Below are positions 46,650-57,638 of a stretch of DNA of 64,000 nt, piece after piece. Source of the DNA: Gonatopus flavifemur (Eukaryota > Arthropoda > Insecta > Hymenoptera > Dryinidae); NCBI GenBank assembly GCA_018340375.1, contig JAFFJZ010000012.1, positions 1,302,001 through 1,366,000 of the forward strand. Direction: 5' to 3'. Below the pieces are notes generated by a model, which ran no database searches, was not told the origin of the DNA, and saw nothing but the letters and a program-made list of their open reading frames with translations. A program made the position numbers and the translations under genes. The stretch's first letter is position 1. Each line of letters starts with the position of its first letter.

Positions 46650-47530
46650 CTTGATGATGAAAAAGTATTTGAAATGGGTATAGTGGTATAATATTTCTGG
46701 AAGAAAATCATACGTTGGCGCGAAAACGAGACGATCCGCATACAGAGTTTATCAATCGGTCCAATAATGGCACGTTACTGAATCATGAGTGGCGTTAATC
46801 GCACATGTGGGATATTGATATGAAATTGACCATATTCCCACGATTTCGAGTATAGAATTATGCTATTGACTTGCATATATATCTTCCGTGAATTTAATTT
46901 CATTTGATTAAAAGCCTCATTGGTTTTCCGTATGAATCATGATTCTGCAGAATTCATCTGAATCATGAAAAATTTATGTGATAATTGCGAATCATTTTCC
47001 CAAAATAACGGGAATGAGATCAAAGCAAATTTTTTTCACAGATGAAAGACATCCCATATAACCAAAAAAGCTTCTGAAATGCATTTTTCAATCAGAAAAG
47101 TATTTTGAATCCTTTTTCGACAAACAGAAATGTTTTTCGAATGCATTTGGTACATTTCAAATGTATTTGTAATACATCAAATATGAATTTTGTATACATT
47201 TGAAATATTTCTGTTCGAATGTATTTGAAAAGTGTTTTCTGTTTTATGGGATTTTACTGACAAATCTGATAGAGTAAATATAGGAGTTATTATTCAAATT
47301 CTACCAAACACCAATTGAATTATAATCGACGAATATTCAAAATTTGTCAAGTTACAAATTATTGAATTGATTGTTCAATATTTACGTCGTATCCCACCAA
47401 ATTTGAGATATCCATTTTTTCATGAATTGACATTTTGTGCACCTGTTGGCGCCGCTTGCTGAAAAATTTTCCAAAAGTGAGATACGACGTATTAGAACGT
47501 GAATACCGTAATCCTTTTCTTTCAACATAC
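46650..47530. other. Spacer without genes
   Basis: AT-rich. 47060-47230 contains inverted copies of a CATTTGAAAT(G)TATTTG-like motif, a probable degenerate hairpin element. Nothing else was recognised. Confidence 0.4.
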
Positions 47531-47555
47531 ACGAAAAGACCGGGTCTATTAATAC

Positions 47556-48840
47556 CAGGTGTGTAAGTATGAAACCGGAATTTGTCCATAGGTGGCGCTA
47601 GATGTCGATGCAGTTACCGACACATCACGTCAGCGGTGTCTTGTTATTGTATTGATATCCGACAAAGATTTCCAACTCACAATAACACGAGTTTCATTCA
47701 GTAGCATTAGTTTATTAGAGATAAACATGTCGAGTTTTGTGCCAACAAATTACGATTTGCGGACAGCACTACTTTTCTGTTTTCATCTGAAGAGAACCGC
47801 AGCCGAATCGCATCGAATGCTTGTGGAGGCGTTTGGTGAGCATGCTCTCGGTAAAACACAATGTTTCGAGTGGTTCAAACGGTTCGAAAGTGGCGATTTT
47901 GACGTCAGAAACGAAGAACGTGGAAGACGACCGAAAAAGTTTGAAGACGCTGACCTGCAAGCCTTGTTGGACGAAGACGACGCTCAAACACAACAACAAC
48001 TGGCGGATCAGTTAAAGGTGACCCGAGAAGCCATCTCCCTTCGGTTGAAAGCCATGGGAAAGATACAAAAGGTGGGGAAATAGGTTCCACATGAACTCAA
48101 CGAAAGACAGCAGGAACACCACAAAACATCATGCGAAATGCTGCTCGCCAGGTTCCAAAGAAAGTCATTTCTCCATCGAATTGTGACTGGCGATGAAAAG
48201 TGGATATATTTTGAGAATCCTAAGCGCAAAAAGTCATGGGTTACTCCGGGTGAACCATCAACATCGACGGCAAGACCAAACCGCTACGGACGAAAGACAA
48301 TGCTGTGTGTTTGGTGGGATCAGAAGGGCGTAATCTACTACGAGCTGCTGAAACCTGGGGAAACTGTCAATACTCAACGCTACCGACAACAAATGATCGA
48401 TTTGGATCGAGTTTTGCGTGAAAAACGACCAGAATACCAACAAAGACGACACAAGGTGATTTTGCTGCATGACAATGCACCAGCACACAAAGCAAAACAG
48501 GTCCAGGAAACGATAGAGTCGTTCCGTTGGGAGATTCTTCAGCACGCGCCTTACTCACCGGACCTTGCCCCATCCGATTACTACTTGTTTGCATCGATGG
48601 GACACGCACTTGCTGAGCAGCGCTTTACTTCTTACGAAGATGTACGAAAATGGCTCGATGACTGGTTTGCCTCAAAAGAGCAACAGTTCTTTTGGCGCGG
48701 AATCCACAAATTGCCAGAAACATGGAAAAAATGTATAGATAGCGACGGACAATACTTTGAATAAGTTACTTTGCATCATATCATTACAATAAACGTGTTT
48801 TTTCTGTACAAAAATTCCGGTTTCATACTTACACACCTGG
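47556..48840 (+). mobile_element. Mariner (1285 bp) nested in a hairpin element
   Basis: CCAGGTGTGTAAGTATGAAA at both ends, identical to about 29 bp, close to the Mos1 terminal repeat in its first bases. The flanks are TA and TG. The opposite arm of the hairpin element gives the uninterrupted target. Confidence 0.9.
47727..48764 (+). pseudogene. Mariner transposase, mauritiana-type, one nonsense codon
   Basis: A frame of 345 codons from MSSFVPTNYD to DSDGQYFE is broken only by TAG at 48081-48083, at the position of the conserved tryptophan in the (W)VPHEL linker. The catalytic D residues remain in TGDEKWI, LLHDNAPAH and YSPDLAPSDYYLF (DD34D). It is more similar to Mos1 than the copy at 8707-9744 is. 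A single transition explains the stop, so inactivation was recent. Confidence 0.95.
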
Positions 48841-49098
48841 TGTTTAGACAAATGACTGTCAATTTAGGGAAAAAGAGGATCGCTGAAAAATATTCGTAGT
48901 CAGTCTACCAAAAATTCGTAGTCGAAATATTAACAGTGTATAGTTTCATTGGTATTTTTCACAGTGAAACTATGAATAATTGTTAATACATCGACTACGA
49001 ATTTTTAGTAGATTCACTACGAATATTTTTCAGTGATCCTCCTCTTCCCTAAATTGAAAGTCATTTTTCTAAACATTGATAGACCCGGTCTTGCCGTG

Positions 49099-50743
49099 TA
49101 GAACCAACCTTTGCAAAACAATGGACCAATTTTGAGCCAAGACTGAACTTAGCTGTTGCCAATGCTCGACGCAACGTATCTATTTTGTTCAGTCCATATT
49201 GGGCTGAGGATTGGCGATAGCCAGTCTCAGGCTTTAATGAATGCTGAGACAATCGTAGATTGACAAAACTACTTCCCGTATTACCAAAAATTGTACTCTC
49301 CAAATCTGGAAGAATGAAATATCACGCGTTTCACTTCACGAAGTCTCAGAAGTGAGCCAGTTGGCTTTGAGTGGGATTTTCACTCTTTTCGAGTGAAATA
49401 TTCACCCTAGAATTGCAGTGGCTGTGAGTTTCTAATCTCAAAGCTTAGATTATAACTCTATGAGAGTGGAAATGACTTATGAGTTATTCGCAGGGAAAAA
49501 CTTATTAAAATAAAACTAGTGAGCGACTAATGAATCACTTGTCAATCTTATCTGACTAGTGATGTTTGGATAAAACTTGTAAATTTCTTGCAAGGTTAAT
49601 CCAAACATTACTAAGATTAGATTTATACATTATTAACTAAAATCATTAATAAGCAGTTTTATTTATTAGATCAATATTATTCATTAAACTCGCCAAATAT
49701 TGATTAGATTCATATTTGGGTTAATCAATTTTTCTGGATGGCTGGTAAAAAAATGTTTCATGCATGTACACTAAAAAAGATGATTAATCAAATTGAAAAA
49801 ATGTCTCTTTATTCTGAAAATAGGATCTCTCCAGACAGTGTTCTTTTGATGCAAGAAAACAATATTACTACCAGAAAACAAAATTCTCGAATGAAAAAAT
49901 TCTCTGAGTTGGAGCAAATTTGTTGAAACTAAGAACATGTCTGAATCAATTATAAATTCAATAATCAGTTCTTATTTTTATCCTAATTATTCTCACAAGT
50001 GCAATGTTAATTTCTAATAAGTTCCTTGTTAGACAATGATGACGGTTTCACTAGTTTTGATAAATGCAATCTAGTTAGTTGGAGTGTTACATTCTGGTGA
50101 GTGCCTTGTAAATTTTCCTCACTAGTGCCTAATGAGTAGAAGAGATAAACTCGTGAGTGCCTCATTATTCACTAGCGAAAATATCTACCAGGGTTTGGCT
50201 AGCTGAAGAGTGAAATCTCGCTCTAAAAATTTTAGAGAGCCCGTCATTTTTTTATCATGCATCGATCAACATTGACTTTGCGTGAATTGCCAAGATTTGG
50301 CAATCAGTCTTGCACCAAGTTATGTATCCTATTGTCAGCAGAACATTGCTTCGATGAAATTATATGAAAGATTATTATATTAAAATTATACAAAAATGAA
50401 TATATCACTTACTATCAATGAAGTCCACATCTTGCCATTCGATCTATCACATCATATCGCTGTATAGTAGAAAAATTTGTGTATCTTTAACACACCTGCA
50501 TGTCTCCCAAACGGTTCACTCAAAATTTTTGTCAAATATCGACGCAAGGGATGTGAGAAATTAACACAAAAGTGTCAAGTTTATATCAAAAATTTGTCAA
50601 TTGGACCATCATTTGTGTTGATTTTCAACACGAATTTCGAGTGGACTGTTTCTAACCCGAAATCTTTTACTGTGTGTGTTATGTATTTTTATTTCTAAAC
50701 GGGTTGTCAGATGTCACCACATTCCTTGTGGTTTCGAAACATA
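49099..50743. other. Spacer with dispersed repeats
   Basis: 49310-49450 shares a GTCTCAGAAGTGAGCCAGTT block and GAGTGAAA/TTTCACTC palindromes with 58700-58900. 49490-50190 is AT-rich with CTAGTGA/TCACTAGT motifs at both ends, probably another element. No gene was found. Confidence 0.4.
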
Positions 50744-51386
50744 CACTGAAAACACAGTTTGTTCCAGCCAAACAAAATTTTGGTTGAAATGAACGCAAAG
50801 GAACTTTTTAGTTGGCTGAAATAAAATTTATTTGGGGTGAACAAAATTTGGTTCACAATAATTAAGGCTTTGCCCAGACAAAAATTCCCGGGCGGGTGAG
50901 ATTCCCAAATTCGCATGTGGACTCAGGTTCCTGGCCGGGACCCGCCAGGTCCTGCCTGGAACCCCTCTGGTTCCCACTCGGGGCCGGTCAGGTGGTGACT
51001 CGAGCGGGAACCTGACCCGGCTGCCGGGTCCCGGGCGGGAACCTGACAGGTCCCGAGCAGGGATGTTCTTATGTACAATTTCAGAATTTCTGATTGGTAT
51101 TTCCATTTAACTCACGATTATCATAGGTTGATATAACGGAAATGGTACTGGAAAGAACATCTCTGGTCCCGAACAGGAACCAGAGGGTTTCCAGGCAGGG
51201 CCTGGCCAGGAACCTGAGTCCACATGCGAATTTGGGAATCCCACCCACCCGGGAATTTTTGTCTGGGTTATACACACAAATAAATTTTGTTTATCCTAAA
51301 TAAATTTTATTTCAGCCAACCAAAAAGTTTCTTTGCGTTCATTTCAACCAAAATTTTGTTTCGCCGAAACAAACGTTTTCTCAGTG
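50744..51386. mobile_element. 643-bp CACTG-ended element with TA duplication
   Basis: CACTGAAAACACAGTTTGTT at the left is mirrored with few mismatches at the right (AACAAACGTTTTCTCAGTG). The arms match over about 110 bp and contain GAACGCAAAG. TA flanks both sides. It hosts a nested element. Confidence 0.8.
50873..51267. mobile_element. 395-bp GC-rich nested TIR element
   Basis: CCCAGACAAAAATTCCCGGG is mirrored at the right end. The arms continue through GATTCCCAAATTCGCATGTG and CTCAGGTTCCTGGCC. The core is made of GGAACC(T/C)G(A/G) and CGGGACC motifs and is far more GC-rich than the flanks. The flanking dinucleotides TG and TT do not match. Confidence 0.8.
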
Positions 51387-51524
51387 TACGTATTCTAATC
51401 AACGCAATACACGCGCATTTGATCCAATGTTGAACAATTATTCACGTAAACATTAGGAACCAATGAATCATGATTCCAGATAATGATGCTTTATCAAACG
51501 CTTAGATTGTTTTTTGAATTCTCA

Positions 51525-51735
51525 TGTTGCTGAAATTTGAATCGTTTATTTAAACGAATTGGTAATCGAATAATGAAATTACTCAGATGTTGGAGACTCA
51601 AAATCTTGCAGTACATTTTTTAGACGATGTTTCCAGTTCCAAAGAATCAATTCGAGAAGATAAATACCGATCATTAATCAGACTTTGTGATATTGAATTG
51701 TCGTTTCATTTCTGTAAACGATTCAAACTCTGAGA
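51525..51735. repeat. 210-bp TIR repeat, copy 3 of the 35021 family
   Basis: GTTGCTGAAATTTGAATCG at the left and CGATTCAAACTC at the right, colinear with 35021-35231 including CAAAATCTTGCAGTACATT. Confidence 0.6.
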
Positions 51736-53081
51736 ATATTATATTCGATTGGGATTCTTCATCTCATCAATTTTGTTGCAATTTGTGATAAGTTGTGAGT
51801 TTCACTAGCATTCTTAGTTAAATAATGCGAGTAACGGAAGATTCTCATAGATTGAAAGGATGAAAATTTCAAAACCATCATGAATCACAAACCTTGAATT
51901 CTGCATACCTTGACAGGAAAATAACATTTATACTCACAGTAACTTGAAAAATGGTTAAAGCCAAAATTGACTATATTTTCCAGGGTAGAAAAAGCAAATT
52001 TTTTGTTTAATTCGATAACCAAAATACGTAATTAATTTTCACCGGAACCATTCTATCTGATCATCATGATTACATTTCCAGGTAATCAGAACCAGATTTC
52101 GAGTAAAATTCTATGAAATCAAACGATCATTCGATATTCAGTACTGTAGAATAAATAGCACCTCATGCCATGATTGATTTCTGTACTTGGCGTCGATATG
52201 AAAATCATATAGATTCGTTTAATAAATTATCGATACCATGTGCGTTGTGGAAATATAAAATTCATTACCCAGAAGTTGTAGAAAATTCCATATATGTACT
52301 TGGCACGAATCCTTCATTCTCACGATCCCTAAAACATATTACCACGCTGATATTATATACAATTTCCACCTCGACAACAAATCATCATTATTATTGTTGT
52401 TATTATTGCAAACGTAATAAATCACCGCGGCACATGTAGCTAAGATTCCGCATGTATGATGTACGCGATACAAACGGAAGGTATGAATACATTATTGCAG
52501 TCATTTGTCCACGACGTCGTCCCTAACGACTTATACGTTTCTTGGGAGAGCACGAGGGTACACGTTGTGTAGACATTTTGCAACATTTTGCTTCCGTGAG
52601 AAACTAGTTTATCACTACGCGGTAACCGAGTGGCCAAAGCAGCGATATAATAAATGTATTTATTATAGTAATATTTCAATTTTCTCTCCTGATCCATCTC
52701 GTGTACAACACGATCCCTCTTCTCGCGTCGTTATTTTCCATCTAATTCGAATTCTGTAGGTTATATTTCCTTCTCCCCCTTCCCTGCTTCTTGTATCTAC
52801 CTGAAATATTGGACATTCAATTATGCGGCAGTGATTAAATTTGTGCTTCATAATTATTCCTCTAATTTAGCGGAGCCGAACCGCGGAGTATTTTTCTGTA
52901 TGTACGTCTGTTGGTTGCGTGTTTGCGCATGCACATCGTGTTTTGTACATCGTTGTTGTACACCGAATTCAAATTAACTTCTGTCCTACAACTTCGTCGA
53001 AACTTTTCCTTCTGCTCCACCGCGACGTTTTTTTTTCGTTCTCGTCGATTTTCTTTATGGATATCGTCATGTGACTGTTGA

Positions 53082-53105
53082 GTGTGTGTGTGTGTGTGTG
53101 TGTGT
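53082..53105. repeat. (GT)n microsatellite
   Basis: About 12 uninterrupted GT units. Confidence 0.95.
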
Positions 53106-53874
53106 TTATAAGGACATTTTTTAAATTATTTAATAATCATCGTATTGTGTTGTATCGTATCTGTAATGTATTGAAAGATCCAATAGTACGAATCGAATAA
53201 TTGATATCGTATAGGACTCCTTTTCCTGTGGGAATGAAAGTATCGTCCATATGTCACGGTTTAGACGAACATGAAATTCTAATCAAACTGCCATAGACAC
53301 AGAGGGGGAACACGAAAAGAGAAACGTATATACAAAAAGAAGAGAATACTTTTGGGGTCACACGCTTCATTACTTAACATTAGATACCGGGGTTGTCTCG
53401 TTTATACAGACGTTCACTCCAATGCAAATAATGACTTTGCGGATCTTCATCGCCCTACCTTCTCTTGATTTTCATTCATTATCTCGTAAGATGACTAAGT
53501 ACTACTCGGCGCGGTACCTTCGTTATTGACGGCTATATTATATACATGTAGTATTTTAAGTGAATGATTAAGTAAGTCATTATTATTACGGGTATTTCTC
53601 TCTACGATATCAACGATCGAAAAACGATTAATCAACTTCTGTGTAGGGATTGAAACGTACGGAATAACGATCTCACTTCCCTGTATCGCGAGATTGAATA
53701 ATTCACGCTCACGATGTGCGATGATAATATTTGCTCGACCGCGCCCTGACAACTTGAGCGACTCATTCGTTTGACTTTTCAATCATTCAAAAAGAATACT
53801 CTTTTCTCTCTCCCCTTTTATACTTTTATCCAATTAGAATCCACATATTTTACTGAATCCCCGATTTCAAGCCT

Positions 53875-53895
53875 TGTGTGTGTGTGTGTGTGTGT
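53875..53895. repeat. (TG)n microsatellite
   Basis: About 10 TG units. Confidence 0.9.
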
Positions 53896-56853
53896 AATTT
53901 TCATTTACACACTTGGCTCAGAAAGTTGAAAAATTACAGAATTTCAAATTTATGAATTTCGTACTTGACGCAAAGTACTTCTCTTTCTAAAAATTAGAGG
54001 AGAACTTGCGCAGCGAATAGAAGTTGAAAATCATACACGGAAAGTGAATAATATAAAATTCAAACAAAGTTTACGAGACGTCGCAACAACAAATCACTTT
54101 TCCAGAAGAGGGCAAGCGATGTAGTTCTTCTCCTCTTTCTTATCCTTTTTCATCAACTCGTTTTTTTGTTCCTGTTCTCGTGGTATCGAGCAAATACAAA
54201 CACACACAACCGCATATACGTATCCTCACGCATGCCGTTAAGACGACGTCCCGGACAAATGGACGTGCTAATATATTCTTCTCACCTTCCTTATATTTTG
54301 TCAAGCTCGTTTGCAATACCGTGGGCCAGTTGGACGGTTTTCAGTTGGTTGAAAAATCACGGCTATTCATTCTAGTTAGATTCGCCGTGAAAAAGAGAGA
54401 GAATGTGGTTTGAAGAAACTATCTCTCTGGATTCCCGCAAGGCTCGTATCGTCAATGATCCATGACTCCCTTTACTTCCTTTGCAAAAGAGAAGGGACAA
54501 CTCGAATGATTCAACAAAAGAATTATACGGGGTATCGAATTGAAATTATTCACGATAATTTTAAGTATTTTTCAAGATAAAGAAAAATGATGCGATTATA
54601 TTGCTGCATGTATGGTCATGTTTGAGGATGTTCTCCAAAAATAAGGAAATTTAATTCGGTTATGAGACTCATTAGGTAATGCAGAAACCCCGCGCCCAAG
54701 CGGCACGTCGTGTACCACGTAGATGGGACACACAGGGCAGGCACGAGGCAGTCTGATAAATGATGGTTTCGTGTCGCCTGGCAGTATACGTATGCTCGCG
54801 ACAGCTGTGGGCACTGCTAGTATGCAGGATACGCTCGGCTATATATTCCCTGTGAACGTTTGTGTGCGTATACCAGCGGTATTATATACTTGTACTTATG
54901 TAGCTGGTTTGTAAGGTAGTAAATAGTCGTACGTCGGAATGCATTAGTACAATTCGCTGTTGTACTTATAGGTACTGTGTACGACTACTAATTATAAGAT
55001 AATGATAAAGAGGGGAAAAGGATCTACTTGAAGAGACAAAAATATACATTTGATAATTTCTCTCCTATTTTTTTCTTTTTCGTTGTAATCTGCCAAGGGG
55101 GCAGTATTTATTCTCAAAACTCCAGCTTGTACGCAAGCTGAGGTGAAGCAGTGGTATATATATATATATATATACATGAAACAGAGAGTAATCCGTCAGA
55201 CAGAAGTGGGGTGATAATGCATGAGAGTCGAGGTGGGCTCCGCCCTATCCCTGTAACTACGATAAAATCTCTCATTACGCAACGAAACGGACCCTCCGAC
55301 CAGTGAACGCGACTGTTTTATAGGAACCCTCTAGATATAGGAACTCTAATAAACCGTGTGTGTGGGTATATATACATATTATTTTCCACAGTGCAAAACG
55401 GTGCAAAATGAAATCGTATATTTGATTTAATTTTCCTGGACGGGAAGGAACGAGAAGGTGGACGACGCATCCTACATAACGGTATGAATTTTATTAACAT
55501 GCGAGAGAAACGAAGGAGAGAAAATATTCCTGTCGAGTTATATTATCCTCCACTTGGCGCACAATTGATACGCATTGCATGGGCCCCGATTGTCGATCGC
55601 ACTTGCAATTGACACGCAAGGAATATCGGATTCTGCACACATAAGCGCGCTCCCATCGATCATTGAATAATACCTCCTCTCCTTCGTCGTGGTCACGCGA
55701 ATACTTGCTCTTGTACGTACGTATTCACGTACTTCTACCTACGTACCAGTGGCCCCAATGTTGTCACGAATTTCATTCCGAAGAGCGCCAAGTGTAATGA
55801 CCTTGTCGAGAGGGCAATCGTTTGATTAATAAATGAAAAACAAAACTACACTGTTATTCCGCACTTTAACGGACATCAAATAATTAGATCCGCTAATTAA
55901 ATTCGATAATCATCACGGTACAACGAACGACGCCACGATAGCAAGCAGCAACAGTCTGATTTTGCAGTCTCTCTTTTTTTATCAAATAACAAATGGAATT
56001 CCATGAAGAATTATGCTCCAAGAGCGGAAGAGCGTAGATGCCCTGATGACGGAAGCGGATCGGCTTTTCAAACGATTTATCTATGAGATGCATCGTATTA
56101 ATAATAACAGCGAATGTAATGCGGATGTATGCTACTCTGGATCGTAAGTGCAGTTGTTGTAATGTAACAACGCCAAGTTGGCGCACTACGAAATTTACTA
56201 TACTCATTTTCATAACGTGAATATTTGTAAAAATATGAAGAATCCGTCTATACTTGGCGTCATGAAAATCAGGAACTATAGGAATGCGGGTGTCTAATAT
56301 CTGTTTCGAGTCATTAAATTTCTCTTTCGGCACGTGCCACCCTCTTTTGTCTTTCTTTTCTTCTCTCAAGATTGAAAACCAAAGAAATGAATAAAACCCT
56401 AATGCACGTATATAAGATGAATAGAGCGAAACAAATGAGAATACCGACCATTCAACGTGTTGCTTCATGTTTTTATTCAGGGTTTTTTTTTTTTAATGTG
56501 TAATGGACGGTCAGTACGAACCACGACAACGACGATGACGAGGACGAGATAAAAGGTATGCGGCAAGCCATAATGGCACGGCGAGGCTATGATCGGTCAT
56601 ATAATAATTGCACTTCCTTTGGCAAGGTCGCTTTTATGAACATTTACGTCAGTGTGTATGCGCATCGTATATGCGTCCAAGAGGAACGTACGCAGGAAAT
56701 GGCGGGATCAAAAGCGAACGAGAACCAATGGGGATTCTTGAATACCAAGAGGGGACAATAAAGTATCTGCCTCTCAGCGTTATATATATATGTTTTATTG
56801 TTTTCATCATTCTCTCACGTGTCTCATTAGTAATTGATTGATTCTACAAGCAC

Positions 56854-56856
<3 letters not shown>

Positions 56857-56889
<33 letters not shown>
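56857..56889. repeat. (GT)n microsatellite
   Basis: About 16 GT units, the longest dinucleotide run in the window. Confidence 0.95.
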
Positions 56890-56893
<4 letters not shown>

Positions 56894-57244
56894 GTTTACA
56901 ACTCTTACATCTGTAATCGATTGAAAATTATTTTTATTGTCCGGCATTTTGGCCTGAAGGGTCGCGTGGCTCACGCGTGTTCCACGACATTGCGTGCAGA
57001 GCACTTTACAAGAGTGGTCCATTGCATCGGCAAAGTTGCACATCTCCTGTTCACGCATCGATGATCCTTCAAGTACCAAGTACCACCAAGTGCTTGGAGT
57101 GATGGTGGTAAATGTTTCTCGATAGCTCATATAAGCTCTCTCCGACCTCTCCCCATTCTCCCCGGGTGGTCTAAATTTCGAAAATAGTCATATTCATTCT
57201 ATACACTTTCCTATTTCCAACCGATCTGATCTGGTCTCCTCTTT

Positions 57245-57273
57245 GTCGTCGTCGTCGTCGTCGTCGTCGTCGT
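57245..57273. repeat. (GTC)n microsatellite
   Basis: Nearly ten GTC units 250 bp upstream of the exon at 57520. No coding frame encloses it. Confidence 0.95.
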
Positions 57274-57519
57274 ACCCTAAGCGAAACGACATTTCCTTTT
57301 ACGAAATGTGTAATAATTTCAACGATACGGTACACAGTTCCTGCACCTGCCTTCTCTCCCTGTTATCTATTTAATATGCGCGAGGCATAATTAAAACGTA
57401 TATAGAACTACCAAGTCACTTTATACCGAATGATATAATGATTCCAATGTCAGTCTCTTTACTCATGAAATAAAAATAATCTAGGGATTAATTTTTCTGT
57501 TTTCACTTTTTTGTTACAG

Positions 57520-57638
57520 TGGTGATGCACAAGGACAAGGAGGAAAACTCTCATCACGATTCGCATTATCGGGCACGCGAACTGGCGGCGCTAGCCGCCT
57601 ACGATCATCATCATCTCGACGGCGAAATGTTCCTACAG
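57520..57638 (+). CDS. Internal or first coding exon of an unidentified host gene
   Basis: A 119-bp exon bounded by a strong acceptor (polypyrimidine tract, then TTACAG) and a CAG|GTGAGA donor. One frame is open throughout and encodes HKDKEENSHHDSHYRAREL, then AALAAYDHHHLDGEMFLQ, with an in-frame ATG six bases into the exon that could be the start codon. Its GC content is higher than that of its surroundings. The two histidine-rich, acidic stretches do not identify a family for me. No other exon is visible, so the gene must have long introns reaching past 58 kb. Confidence 0.55.

Larger units (their letters stand above)
47531..49098. mobile_element. CACG-ended hairpin element (TA duplication) hosting a mariner
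   Basis: CACGAAAAGACCGGGTCTAT at the left is mirrored at the right (ATAGACCCGGTCTTGCCGTG), with TA on both sides. Without the nested mariner it is about 283 bp of nearly perfect inverted repeat (TTTAGGGAAAAAGAGGATC in both arms). Confidence 0.85.
51736..57519. other. Transposon-poor region, probably introns or upstream DNA of a host gene
   Basis: No TIR elements were recognised over about 5.8 kb, in contrast to the rest of the window, and CpG is more frequent. Homeodomain-type TAATTA sites cluster near 55870-55905. The 191-codon open frame at 55893-56468 (minus) has no recognisable domain. I found no second exon, although untranslated or short exons could be missed. Confidence 0.45.

Noticed and set aside
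55893..56468. 191-codon open frame on the minus strand
   Set aside because: No recognisable domain, no splice or promoter context and a composition like its surroundings. It is the longest non-transposon frame but may arise by chance.
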